From contig NC_080164.1 in the NCBI RefSeq assembly GCF_950295315.1, positions 7,076,082 through 7,140,081 on the forward strand: a stretch of 64,000 nucleotides of DNA. Direction: 5' to 3'. This document shows positions 20,886 through 30,918 of the stretch, piece by piece. Each line of letters opens with the position of its first letter. Positions within the stretch are counted from its first letter, which is position 1. Source of the DNA: Erinaceus europaeus (Eukaryota; Chordata; Mammalia; Eulipotyphla; Erinaceidae). The notes beneath the pieces are model-generated. The model was given only the letters and a program-made list of their open reading frames with translations. It was not told the DNA's origin and did no database searches. The translations under genes were made by a program, and so were the position numbers.

Positions 20886-21311
20886 ATAATCTTCTCTCCT
20901 GTGTCTAGGGCTGAATTTTTCTGGGTGTCCGTTCCCCCCCCCCATCTATTTACTTTACACTGTTGAAAGGATTAAGTGACAGAGTGTGGACAAGGCACTG
21001 GTAGTGCCCTGTGGGGAGTCGGACAATGGCAGTCTCTGATTCTTTTATCTGACTCATCTGCTCAGAGGAAACATCAATGTGTCAGAGATATTGTGCTTTC
21101 TCTGAGAAATGGACCTGATGTATGCTGGTTAGTGCCAGAACTAACTAAAAACAGATGTGCTAGACCAGGACGGATGTGGGCCTCATGGATTGTGAACATG
21201 ATGGAGACTATGAGGGGAGGGAAGGGTGGGAGAAGAACATGTATGTGTCAGGAAACTCATGATGCAATTAACTTAAAAAGGTTTCCTTCCCCAAGTCAAC
21301 TTCTTCCTGTG
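20886..21311. other. Spacer between the two duplication copies
   Basis: About 425 bp. GTGTCAGGAAACTCATGATG and ATTAACTTAAAAAGGTTTC (21247-21285) recur near 23750 and 24237 around a solo LTR, so at least this end belongs to a dispersed repeat. Confidence 0.5.
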
Positions 21312-21498
21312 TGCACCTGAAACACCATCCCAGGGGCTGTAACTATATCTTTAAGATACAGGGTACTTAAAGATGGAGCGATAAGTATATCCTCTTGTAT
21401 GCCCATATCCAAGCACAAGAGGCAGGGTTTTTCCTCAAAGGAATGAGAGGGAACTTTTTTTTTCTTTTGTATGAACTGAACTGAGTCTCCAGTGATGT
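21312..21498. repeat. Local direct duplication, copy 2
   Basis: Partner of 20692-20885, same orientation, about 620 bp downstream. The right limit is the shared AGTGATGT. Confidence 0.85.
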
Positions 21499-21689
21499 GG
21501 AGGTTGGAGCTGAGGTACTGGGAGAGGTGTTTTTGAAGGTGCGTGTCAGAGCTCAGAGGACAGGGAGAAATTGCCACGTAGCTAGTGTGTCATCTGTGAA
21601 TGGACTGTCCCTAAATGTGGGAGCTTCATGATTGAGCCTGGCGATTCTTGCACTGTGTAAGTGATTCAAAAATGCTTCTCTTTCTTTTA

Positions 21690-21692
21690 ATT

Positions 21693-21750
<58 letters not shown>

Positions 21751-21838
21751 TTCCTTCCTTCCTTCCTTCCTTTCTTTCTTTCTTTCTTTCTTTCTTTTCT
21801 TTCTTCCTTCCTTCCTTTCTTTCTTCCTTTCTCTCTTT
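21690..21838. repeat. (TTTC)n / (TTCC)n microsatellite
   Basis: About 150 bp pyrimidine tract. Lysine/glutamate-rich frames across it (21553-21949) are tandem-repeat artefacts. Confidence 0.95.
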
Positions 21839-22044
21839 ATTGAAGGTAAATTTGGAATGTCTAACATTTAGATGAAGATTAGGCTTTTTAAACATTATAT
21901 CATAGTTTTTTTTTTTTCCTAAAAAAGGGGATCTATATATACCTATCATTCAATTTTTAAAAGTTGAAGTGAAGTTGGAAACACATTAGATTTCAGGTGT
22001 GCAGAATCATGAGTCAACAGTATGATAATGTGCTGTATCCTGCT

Positions 22045-23378
22045 GAACCCTGGATTTTCATTTTGTGAAGATACTTGGCATTATTTCAATGCTCTTGAAT
22101 TTGTTGGTGCTGTCTTTGTGGCTTAACATGCAGTCTATCCTTGAATACTCAAGGATTTGAAAAGAATGTGTATTCCAGTTTTTTGGGGTGAAGGGCTGAA
22201 AATGTCCTGGAGGTCTAGTCTGTCCATCTCTTCATTTAATTCTCTTATTTCTTTGTTGATTCTCTGCTTTGTTGATCTGTCTAAGTGTGAGAGTGGGTGT
22301 TGAAGTCTCCCACTATTATTGTATTACTATGGATGTATGTTTGTAGTTCTTTCAGTAGGTGCTTGATTATTTAGATGGTCCCTCATTGGGTGCATAGATG
22401 TTAATAATTGTTAAATATTCTTGGTTGATTGATCCTATAATCATTATGTAGTGGCCTTGCCTATCTTTTATTACTTTGTTTAATTTAAAGTCTGTGGTGT
22501 CAGAGATGAGAATGGCTGTTCCTGCCTTTTTCTGTGGTCCATTAGCATGTATGATAGTTTTCCATCCTTCACTTCAAGTCTGTGTTTGTCTTGTTGGGTC
22601 AGGTGGGATTCTTGCAAGCAGCATATGGTTGGGTTGTGTTTTCTGATTCATTCTCCCACTCTGTGCCTTTTAATGGGTGAGTTTAATCCATTGACATTTA
22701 TTGATATTATGGATTGAATGTATTGTAGTGCCATTATTCAACAATTCTTTATTTGCTCTGATATATATGACAAGTATTATAGTGATATTTTTGTATATAA
22801 GAGGTCTTTTAGTACCTCTTTCAGGGCAGGCTTGGTGATGGTTGCCTCCATTAATTCTGTCTGTCTGAGAAGGTTTTGATCCCTCCATCTAATTTGAATG
22901 AAAGTCTATCAGGATATATTATCCTTGGTTGAAACTCTTTTTCATTCAGGGCTCAATAGATATCTTGCCATTCTCTTCTGGCATTTAGAGTTTGAGTGGA
23001 GAAGTATGTTGATAGTCTTATGGGTTTTCCCCTGTATGTCACTTTTTGTTTTTCTCTTGCAGCCTTTAGGATCCTTTCTTTATCCTTGCTTCTTTTCATT
23101 GTAACTATTATGTGACTTGGTGTCTTCAAGTCTGGGTTGATTCTGTTTGGGACGCTCTGGGCCTCTTGAATCTTAATGTCCTGTCTGTTGTTTAGATCTG
23201 GGAAGTTTTCTTCCATTATTTCCTCTAGAATATTTACTTCCCCTTCCTCTCTTTCTTCCTCTGGTAGGCCAATTATATGGATGTTACTTCTTTTGAGATA
23301 ATCCCGTATGTCTCTGTTGTTTTTTTCAGTGTCTCTCAATCTCTTTTTGTGGATTTTCATTTTGTTTCCTCATTTTAT
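22045..23378 (-). mobile_element. L1 fragment: ORF1 C-terminus, spacer and ORF2 endonuclease region
   Basis: Read on the minus strand it has ORF1 (to about 22870), a short spacer, then the ORF2 start with frames for an INGLNSPIKRHR-like and CCLQESHLTQQDKHRL stretch, typical of the L1 endonuclease, ending near the TFFS and ID-H region around 22130. Many stops. Both ends are truncated. Confidence 0.85.
22953..23360 (-). pseudogene. L1 ORF1p C-terminal part, interrupted
   Basis: 135 codons resembling the L1 ORF1 RNA-binding protein: an RRM-like part (NIHIIGLPEEE, then ILEEIMEENFPDL near residues 27-54) and a C-terminal domain part (ILKAAREKQKVTYRGKPIRL, then LNARREWQDIY). It ends at a TGA exactly where ORF1 proteins normally continue; beyond the stop the same frame still reads an ALNEKEFQPRI-type sequence, so it looks like an Arg CGA to TGA decay. 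The N-terminal coiled coil is absent. Not functional. Confidence 0.85.
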
Positions 23379-23381
23379 AGT

Positions 23382-24440
23382 TGGGCTATTTTGCCCCATA
23401 TACTTCTACCTTCCTTACATTAGGTAGCCAGTATTAGCTTATCACTGTCAGAAAGTTCAGTTTGTTCATTCATTTTATTTCTCTTTTACATATGAATGAA
23501 ACCAGAACACCTTTGTCATTCTTTATCTGCTTTATGCCACTTAGCAAAATGTCCTCTAATCCACCCATGTTCTTGCAAATGGCAGGACTTTATCTGTGTT
23601 ATAACTGAGTAGCATCCCTTGGTGGTGAAGCTTCTTTCTCAAGTCATCTCACAGTGGGCAGTGGGCTTGTTCCCAATTCTTGGGTGTTGTGAATAATGCT
23701 GAAAATAGACTGCCTGTGTTGGGAGGGGAGGGCAGGAGAGGAGCACATTTGTGTCAGGGAATGTTGGGCAGTACGCCAGCTCCCTCCTTATTAACACTGT
23801 GGTTTATTTACATAATCACTGTTTTACCTGAGACCCGCCCTGCCTGCAGGGCACTGGTTTAATCCCACTGGTTTGCACTCTCTTTTCGCTCCACCCCCTC
23901 TCCTAGTCACACCCTGTTTTCCACCATTTAATCCCCACTGGTTTGCACTCTCTTTTCGCTCCACCCTCTCTTCATCACATCCTGTTTTCCACCCTACTAT
24001 TTCCTTTTTGGCAAGTATAAATACAGATTCTTTTCTGATTAAACACACATTGGATTGCTTTCTGGCCCCGCGAGGCCCAGAGTCTCTCTCCTGCGATGCT
24101 AGCCTGACACGCGTTCCTGATCCCTCTCCCATGCAGCAGCCTAGGTTGGCTCCAGTAGCGTTCACTCCGACCCAGAGAACGTGTGCTCGGGAAGGAGCAC
24201 CCTCAGGCTATCCCAGCAAGGGAACACCTGATGCGATTAACTTAAAAAGGTTTCTCCTTTTTAATTAATTAAAAAAATGAATTTAAGTGAACATGGAAGT
24301 TTATATGTCTCTTTGACTCAGTGTTTTCGTGTCCTTTGTCCATTAGGATTACTGAATTATATAGAGTCTCTTTTAATTTTTGGAGACTCTTCATACTCTT
24401 TCCCATAAAAACAGCATCTAGTTTCAACTCTATCAACTGC
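23382..24440 (-). mobile_element. L1 3' UTR, antisense, split by LTR 5
   Basis: CCACTTAGCAAAATGTCCTC, CACCCATGTTCTTGCAAATG and GTGAATAATGCTGAAAATAG, then after the insertion CTCTTTGACTCAGTGTTTTC and GGAGACTCTTCATACTC, are antisense L1 3' UTR. A further inserted repeat surrounds the LTR (about 23700-24290). Confidence 0.65.
23762..24218 (+). mobile_element. Solo LTR 5 (U3 type b, no tRNA half; R-U5 type b)
   Basis: 457 bp, perfect duplication AGGGAA at 23756-23761 and 24219-24224. U3 has CTGCAGGGCACTGGTTTAAT instead of the tRNA-Gly segment, and GCTCCACCCCCTCTCC after it. TATAAATA at 24018, ATTAAA at 24039. U5 differs from type a: GAGGCCCAGAGTCTCTCTCC to CAGGCTATCCCAGCA. Confidence 0.92.
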
Positions 24441-24464
24441 ATTCAAGGCCATAAAGCTCTTTGT

Positions 24465-24690
24465 TCAAGAGGTCAGGTGGTGACTCACCGGGTTGAGTAC
24501 ACATGTTTCCATGTGCAAGGACCTGGATTTGAGCCCCCAATCTCCACCTGTAGGGGGTTACACTTCACAAGCATTGAAGAAGGTCTGTAGGTCCCCTCCC
24601 CGTCTCTCTCTCTCTCTTTTATTCTCCCTTTTCAATTTCATTCTGTCCTGTCAAACAAAACAGAAAGGAAAAAAAAAAAGAAAAAAAAAG
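24465..24690 (+). mobile_element. SINE family B
   Basis: Head GGTCAGGTGGTGACTCACC, GAGCCCCCAATCTCCACC, T/C-rich body, A-rich tail. Confidence 0.75.
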
Positions 24691-24718
24691 AGTTTGTACA
24701 AACCAGAGACTATCTAAG

Positions 24719-24825
24719 CCTATAAGAGAGTGGGGATACACAGGACTTTGGTGGTGTGTATGGCATGGAATTACACTCCTATAATCTTGCTGATAATTAT
24801 TAAATCCCTAATAAAAAATTAGAAT
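24719..24825 (+). mobile_element. L1 3' terminal fragment, sense
   Basis: GACTTTGGTGGTGTGTATGG, GGAATTACACTCCTATAATC, TTAAATCCCTAATAAAAAATT; a recurrent short 3' end also seen at 36220 and 40230. Confidence 0.5.
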
Positions 24826-24834
24826 GAGATTTGT

Positions 24835-24952
24835 TTGTTTAATTGTTACCAGGGTAATCACAGGGGCTCAGTCCCCTGCAGGTGGGGAGCCAGGGGCTTG
24901 AACTGGGATCCTTATGCTGTCCCTTATGCTTTGTACTACATGTGCTGGTTGG
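24835..24952 (-). mobile_element. SINE family A, antisense, internally deleted
   Basis: GTTACCAGGGTAATCACAGG module joins directly to CCCTGCAGGTGGGGAGCCAG; the middle is missing. Confidence 0.65.
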
Positions 24953-24954
24953 TG

Positions 24955-25850
24955 TCTTTTATCTCCTTAATTACTTCACTAAGCAGTGTTACCTCCGGTT
25001 CTGTTCATTTGGTTAAGAAGAATACAGCATTATATTACACAATATTATATAGAAATATATGTTTTACTTGCAGAATAGCATTCCACTGAATAAATAACCC
25101 ATAACTTCTTTAGCCAGTTATCTGTCAGTGGGCATCTAGGCTGCTTCTACTCTTTGGCTCTTATGAATAATGCAGCTATGATCACAGGGCTGCATGTGTC
25201 CCTTTGAATTAGCATTTTCATGTCCTTTGGATGCATGCCTAAGAGTGATATTGTAGGACCATAACTATCTCTTTTTCTCTCTAAATATTTTTTTATTTTA
25301 TTTTATGAGAGAGATACAGAGAGAAAAAAAGATACAGAGACGGGCCAGAACACTGCTCAGCTCTGCATTATGGTGGCGCTGGGGACTGAACTTGGGACCT
25401 CAGAGCCTCTGGCATGGAAGCCTCAGGAATGAAACAGGGACCATTACACTGTGTCTCCAGCCCTCCATAGAGTATTTTCATTTTCATTTGTTTTAGAACT
25501 CTCCATACTGTTTTTCAGAGGGGGTTACACTAGTTTCTGCTCCTATCAATGAAACAGAGACCCCTTTCTCTGCATACTCACCAATATTTGTCACTTCCTG
25601 TTTTATTTATTCTCACAATTAATTAATTTTGTTGATCTATATGTTTCGTATCAATCCTTATCCAATGTTTGATGTGCAAATACCTTTTCTCTGCTACTAA
25701 GCTGCTTTTTAAAATTTTTTATCTGTGTGGAATTTTCTTTTGATATGTAGAAATTTTTCATTGTGTAACCCCACATATTTAATCATGTTAAAGCCAAGTT
25801 TCTGAAGGAAAAAAACCATACATTTTTGTATTTATCTTCTTTCTGTCAAA
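24955..25850 (-). mobile_element. L1 3' UTR, antisense, split by a SINE
   Basis: TTACTTCACTAAGCAGTGTTAC, CAGTGGGCATCTAGGCTGC, CATGTCCTTTGGATGCATGC, then CATACTGTTTTTCAGAGGG and TGTTGATCTATATGTTTCG. Its right end lies about 150 bp before the KCNS3 exon. Confidence 0.75.
25285..25462 (-). mobile_element. SINE family C, antisense, inside L1
   Basis: GAGAGATACAGAGAGAAA, GAACACTGCTCAGCTCTGC, GGTGGCGCTGGGGACTGAAC and ATTACACTGTGTCTCCAGCCC. Confidence 0.75.
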
Positions 25851-25981
25851 ATGTGTCAGCATGTAGTCCTTCTCACTCCATTTCTCCCTTGCTTTGTTAA
25901 ATAGCCTGTGATCCTGGAAAAGGCAGAATTCAGAAGGAGCCTGGCCTGGCAGCACGGGACAGAGGGCTAACTCCTGTCATC

Positions 25982-25996
25982 TTGTGTCCTTTCTAG
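25982..25996 (+). promoter_or_regulatory. KCNS3: Candidate splice acceptor before the KCNS3 coding exon
   Basis: TTGTGTCCTTTCTAG, AG at 25995-25996, 56 bp before the start codon. KCNS3 is known to have its coding sequence in one exon preceded by non-coding exons; that this AG is used is inference. Confidence 0.55.
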
Positions 25997-26052
25997 GTGC
26001 AACGTGAATTTCTTGGCCTCCTTTCCCAGCCTCTCTGCCTCCTGTATTCACC

Positions 26053-27531
26053 ATGGTGTTTGGTGAGTTCTTCCATCGCCCCGGCCAAGAGGAGGAGCTC
26101 GTCCACTTGAATGTGGGGGGTTTTAAGCAGTCTGTGGACCAGAGCACCCTTCTGCGCTTTCCTCACACGAGACTCGGGAAGCTTCTCAGCTGCCACTCAG
26201 AAGAGGCCATCCTGGAGCTCTGTGATGACTACAGCGTGGCCGATAAAGAGTACTATTTTGATCGGAACCCCTCCTTGTTCAGATACGTCTTGAATTTCTA
26301 CTACACGGGGAAGCTACATGTAATGGAGGAGCTGTGTGTGTTTTCCTTCTGCCAGGAGATCGAGTACTGGGGCCTCAACGAGCTCTTCATCGACTCCTGC
26401 TGCAGCAGTCGCTACCAGGAGCGCAAGGAAGAGACCCACGACAAAGAGTGGGACCAGAAGAGCAACGAGGTGAGCTCCGACTCCTCCTTCCAAGAGTCTT
26501 CTCTGTTTGAGAAGGAGCTGGAGAAGTTTGACAAGCTGCGATTCGGCCAGCTCCGGAAGAAGATCTGGATCCTCATGGAGAACCCAGCTTCCTGCTTGTC
26601 TGCCAAGCTCATAGCCATTTCCTCCTTGAGCGTGGTGCTGGCCTCCATCGTGGCCATGTGCATCCACAGCATGGCAGAGTTTCAGAACGAGGACGGAGAG
26701 GTGGATGACCCCGTGCTGGAAGGGGTGGAGGTGGCGTGCATCACCTGGTTCACCAGCGAGCTTGCCGTCCGCCTGGTGGCCGCTCCCTGTCAGAAGAAAT
26801 TCTGGAAGAACCCTCTGAACATCATCGACTTTGTGTCCGTTCTTCCTTTCTACGCCACATTGGCAGTGGACACCAAGGAGGAGGATAGCAGTGAGGACAT
26901 TGAGAACATGGGCAAGGTGGTGCAGATTCTCAGGCTCATGAGGATCTTCCGGATTCTCAAGCTGGCCCGGCACTCGGTGGGACTGCGTTCCTTGGGCGCC
27001 ACATTGAGGCACAGCTACCACGAGGTGGGCTTGCTGCTTCTCTTCTTGTCTGTGGGCATCTCCATCTTTTCTGTGCTCATCTACTCAGTGGAGAAAGATG
27101 ATGATGCGTCCAGCCTGACCAGCATCCCCATCTGCTGGTGGTGGGCCACCATCAGCATGACGACTGTGGGCTACGGAGACACCCACCCCATCACCTTGGT
27201 TGGGAAGCTTATCGCCAGCACGTGCATCATCTGTGGCATCTTGGTGGTGGCTCTTCCTATCACCATCATCTTCAACAAGTTTTCCAAATACTATCAGAAG
27301 CAAAAGGACATGGACGTGGACCAGTGCAGTGAGGACACAGCAGAGAAATGCCAGGAGCTACCTTACTTGAACATTCGGGATCTCTATGCACAGAGGATGC
27401 AGGCTTTCCTCACCAGTCTGTCTTCCATGGGAATCGTGGTGAATGATCCGGATTCCACAGACGCCTCAAGCATTGAGGACAACGAGGAAGTTTATAACAT
27501 GGCGTCCTTGGAGAACTGCACACGCACATGA
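26053..27531 (+). CDS. KCNS3: KCNS3, voltage-gated potassium channel modifier subunit Kv9.3
   Basis: 492 residues, full length (human is 491 by memory), no breaks. KvS subunits make no current alone; they enter Kv2-type tetramers in the plasma membrane and change gating. Layout: T1/BTB domain about residues 14-118, with the zinc motif HX5CX20CC exact (His89, Cys95, Cys116-117); S1 183-204; S2 221-243; S3 254-273; S4 287-308 with repeated charges (R294, R297, R300, K303, R306); S5 323-346; pore 357-378 with filter TVGYGD at 371-376; S6 383-410. S6 carries LPIT rather than the PxP of conducting Kv channels, a known mark of silent subunits. Start: ACC before ATGG gives A at -3 and G at +4, and the N-terminus MVFGEFFHRP fits Kv9.3. 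It is the only host gene in the window. The acidic S3-S4 loop (KEEDSSED) may be one residue longer than in human. Confidence 0.98.
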   Translation: MVFGEFFHRPGQEEELVHLNVGGFKQSVDQSTLLRFPHTRLGKLLSCHSEEAILELCDDYSVADKEYYFDRNPSLFRYVLNFYYTGKLHVMEELCVFSFCQEIEYWGLNELFIDSCCSSRYQERKEETHDKEWDQKSNEVSSDSSFQESSLFEKELEKFDKLRFGQLRKKIWILMENPASCLSAKLIAISSLSVVLASIVAMCIHSMAEFQNEDGEVDDPVLEGVEVACITWFTSELAVRLVAAPCQKKFWKNPLNIIDFVSVLPFYATLAVDTKEEDSSEDIENMGKVVQILRLMRIFRILKLARHSVGLRSLGATLRHSYHEVGLLLLFLSVGISIFSVLIYSVEKDDDASSLTSIPICWWWATISMTTVGYGDTHPITLVGKLIASTCIICGILVVALPITIIFNKFSKYYQKQKDMDVDQCSEDTAEKCQELPYLNIRDLYAQRMQAFLTSLSSMGIVVNDPDSTDASSIEDNEEVYNMASLENCTRT

Positions 27532-28033
27532 GCAGAGACATATGTGCCTGTGCCTGTACCTTGGGCCCCTTCCCCATGTTAGGTTCACACAGCTTTATTT
27601 TAAAACAAACACACGGAAAACAACACCTCAGTGGGTTCCTTCAAACAAATCATTTACTTCTCAGGGTGTACCTTTCAGCCATAGTTGGACATTCATCGCT
27701 CCCAAATGATAGAATCGCCTTTATTTTTCTCAGTGCGGTGAATTAAATGCCTTGCTCTGAAATTTATTTTTTACAAGAGAGACTTGTGATATGATTTTGA
27801 AAAAAAAAATACATCTATCTATATAAAAGTAAATAGGATCGGGTAGAGTTTCTTGCTAATGGCTTCTGTACCATTTTGTTTGTCATTTACTCACATTGAG
27901 CTAGTTGTATTCTAGTACTGGCAAGTCAAATCAAAGGCCCGGCTGACTGAAGACTACATGCATGTAAGATCCACAAAATGAGATGATGCATGTGAATCCA
28001 TGTTCACGCTCTAGACATGGACATTAGGAGCCT

Positions 28034-28039
28034 AATAAA
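28034..28039 (+). terminator. KCNS3: KCNS3 polyadenylation signal AATAAA
   Basis: Canonical hexamer about 500 nt after the stop, with GT-rich TCTTGGGTCTGT 24 nt downstream. First AATAAA after the coding sequence. Confidence 0.75.
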
Positions 28040-28077
28040 TTGCCTACTTCAGTAAGGAACATGTCTTGGGTCTGTAT

Positions 28078-28312
28078 TCTTTCTTTTTTTTTTCTTCTTT
28101 TTCTCCAGGGTTATCACTGGGGCTGGGTGTTTGCACTACAAATCCACTGCTCCTGGCAGACATTTTTTTTTTTCCTTTTATTGGATAGGACAGAGGGAAG
28201 TTGAGAGGAGGGGGGAAATAGGAAGAGAGAAAGACAGACAACTGCAGAACTGCTTCACAGCTTGTAATGTGCTTTGTACTATGTGTGCTTAACCTGGTAT
28301 GGTATTGCCTAG
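28078..28312 (-). mobile_element. SINE family A, antisense, diverged
   Basis: CTCCAGGGTTATCACTGGGG module, TTATTGGATAGGACAGAGG, degraded head. GGGTCTGTATTCT and GGGTCTGTGTTGC flank it. It inserted into the GT-rich element after the KCNS3 poly(A) signal. Confidence 0.75.
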
Positions 28313-28758
28313 GCTGGGTCTGTGTTGCTATGTTTAATCAGCATGTTCAAAATTGACTGGGAGGAAAATGCTCTTTGTGGAGCACTGAGAGTCTTTTTTT
28401 ATAGTTTTTTCACTCTTATTTAAATAGCTTTTCCAACTACTACTTTTTAAAATATTATATATTTTTAAATTTTTTATTTATAAAAAGGAAACATTGACAA
28501 AGCCATAGGATAAGAGAGGTACAACTCTATACAATTCCCACCACCAGAAATCTGTATCCCATCCCCTCCCCTGATAGCTTTCCTATTCTTTATCCCTCTG
28601 TGAGTGTGGACCAAGGGTCATTATGGGTTGCAGAAGGTGGAAGGTCTGGCTTTTGTAATTGCTTCTCCACTGAGCATGGGCATTGACAGGTTGATCCATA
28701 CTCTCAGCCTGTCTCTCTTTCCCTAGTGGGGCAGGGCTCTGGGATAGCAGAGCTCCGG

Positions 28759-29512
28759 TGTAGGATTATGTGAGAGCATGGTAGAGCCTAGGGGAACTCC
28801 CCCATCCTTGGGATGGAGGTCTGAAAAGACATCCCACCTGTCAGTCTCTCCCTTTCGAGGATAGAGCTTGAAGGGAAACACTTTCCTGACTCAGCTTCCC
28901 CTTGTCAGTCTCCCAGTCTTCACAGAGGCCTGCAACCTCTCACACTTAACTCATCCCCCTACTGAAAACCAAATGGTTGCCTGCCTGCTTGAAAGTTCAC
29001 TTAAAGTTCACTATAAGTTCACCATCTTTGATCACATACAAAATGCACTTCATCACTGCCTTGCCAGTAACTTACCAGTGAGACCCCTACACACCTTATT
29101 CCTCCGTTCTTTGATCACCATGCTTTACATCAATACGCTGCCCTTCTCTGCTTTATCTCACTCTGCTGGCTTAACCACCATGTTTCTCTTAATACCTTTA
29201 GATAATTAACAACTCTTGCTTTGTGGAAACTAATTGTCTTAACCTTTTGGTATCTCATCAATTCCTGTCATTCCTTAACCCTCCCCACTGTAGGGGTACT
29301 GACCTTTTGGAAACCTATGATTACTGACATATGTGAAAAATGTTCTTTGTTCCACTTTGCTATATATAAGCCCTCTCCTTTCTGAATAAAATTGGAAGTT
29401 CATACCTGAATTTCTCCTGGCTGTCCCTTCTGCGTCACACGCATCTCTTGAATTGGTGACGGGGAGGCCAGTGGCTACCTCGGTTGTGAGGCCACACACG
29501 TGAGCACCAGCA
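28759..29512 (+). mobile_element. Solo LTR of a second retroviral family, 754 bp
   Basis: TG...CA with flanks CTCCGG (28753-28758) and CTCCAG (29513-29518), five of six equal; removal restores the L1 sequence. TATATATAAG at 29361, AATAAA at 29385. No similarity by eye to LTRs 1-8, and no tRNA-Gly segment. Confidence 0.8.
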
Positions 29513-29685
29513 CTCCAGGACACATTGTTGGGGTTGTCTGTCGAGGGAAGTCTGGTTGTCATCATGCTGGCATCTGGAACCTTGTGGCTGAAAAGAGAGT
29601 TAACATACAAAGCTAAACAAATTGTTGACTAATCATGAACCTAAAGGCTGGAATAGTGCAGATGAAGAGTTGGGGGTGTCTCCGT

Positions 29686-30028
29686 TTGAGGGGAGGCGAG
29701 GGGTTGAACCAGTTAAGGCAAGATAGAGAGAAGATAAGCAAATTAAGGACATCAAAGGGCACTGCTAGGAGTGTGTGATAAGGTGTGTTCTCCTCTGTGA
29801 ACTTTGAGTAAATGAACCTTAAGGCAGGGGCCATGTGGCCTGCATTAATGAAGAGAGGCAGTGAGTTTTCATGGGCCTGAGAATTAAGAAGGAAAGAACT
29901 AAGTCTGAGTTTCTCCCCTTTGCTCACCTCGGTTGAGAGAGACTGACAAGAGGGTATCTTCTCAGACCTCCATCCAGGGATGGGGGGAGTTCTCCCTAAG
30001 CTCTACCAAGCTTACATGTAGCCCCACA
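29686..30028 (-). mobile_element. Partial LTR of the same second family, opposite orientation
   Basis: On the minus strand 30028 downwards begins TGTGGGGCTACATGTAAGC and has GGTAGAGCTTAGGGAG, ATGGAGGTCTGAGAAG and TTGTCAGTCTCTC, parallel to the first about 110 bp of the LTR at 28759. The rest has diverged or is a deleted LTR. The two face each other across 170 bp of L1. Confidence 0.55.
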
Positions 30029-30654
30029 TAATAGGAAGTAGGTGAGGAGGGTATCTTAAGTCTAAGTAGACGCTATTTCATTATGAACTTTATACTGACT
30101 CACTGCAGACTATTGTATATTTTGTTTTCAGATATATCTTTTGCCCTGATTTATGGATACATGTGAACATATGCTCTATCTCATGAGACCTAGTCTATAT
30201 CTAGGTTTTGGGACTTTGTTAGGAAGTGAACCACCTGGAATGGAATTAGAGAATCCTATGAAAGGAAAGGTCTCACCTGAGTAATGCGGCTGAAGGGTTG
30301 ACATTCCATGTCTGATGTCTCTGGACATAGTCTGAAGTGAAGCATGCTGAGGTGGTATTCTTTGTGTTGATTACGTTGCGATCAGCAGATGCAATATCAT
30401 TTGGTATCAATTGAGACATGCAGGAAAGTGAGCCCCACCCTAGAGGTTCCAGGACTGGGGGAATATATGCTCTACAGAGGAAGTGGGAGGTTCCTGCCAT
30501 CTTAGGGTTTCAGAAGGCAATAGATAGTTACTGCTATAATCATATTATTTGGCAATTGGGTTAACTTTGAAAAATCCTTTTGTTAGGATTTGCTTTATCA
30601 TACACAACGTCACCCAGAGGCTGTAACTGTTCCCCCTCTACCTGGTCTAGATGA

Positions 30655-30883
30655 ACCTGATTTGCTCAATGGATTGTGGATAAACTCTAAGAACCAACCC
30701 CTTCCTCATTCTTAAGTCCTATGCCCCAGGTAAGGGGAAGTGAAGAGCCAGAGTCATTAGAAGGAAGCTAGAGTCTAAAAATATCTGATTGGTTCTTGCT
30801 GTCAAATGTTAGCCCCTCTTTGGCTTATTGCCCTGGTACCCTGCCTCAGCACCTGGCTTCTTTTTACCCATATAAACCCTGCC

Positions 30884-30918
<35 letters not shown>

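Larger units (their letters stand above)
25997..28057 (+). other. KCNS3: Terminal KCNS3 exon (5' UTR end, CDS, 3' UTR), inferred
   Basis: Spans the candidate acceptor to about 20 nt past the AATAAA at 28034. The 3' UTR (27532 on) is about 525 bp and free of recognised repeats; the next SINE begins just after the expected cleavage site. Exact ends need transcript data. Confidence 0.6.
28455..30710 (-). mobile_element. L1 3' end, antisense, split by two LTR insertions
   Basis: Pieces 28455-28758, 29513-29685 and about 30040-30710. The last piece (CATATGCTCTATCTCATGAG, GATTACGTTGCGATCAGCAG, CACCCAGAGGCTGTAAC side) matches, reversed, the region 60745-61340 of the sense copy near the window end, which gives the order. 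Confidence 0.7.

Noticed and set aside
20682..21577. Two similar minus-strand frames (KPC-x-LCLDMGIQEDI)
   Set aside because: Similarity is explained by the DNA duplication; the frames run into T/A runs and have no known domain.
21553..21949. Lys/Glu-rich frames on the minus strand
   Set aside because: Generated by the TTTC/TTCC microsatellite.
26314..27021. 235-codon frame antisense to KCNS3
   Set aside because: Shadow of a conserved coding exon; His/Val-rich with no domain, and the sense frame explains the constraint.
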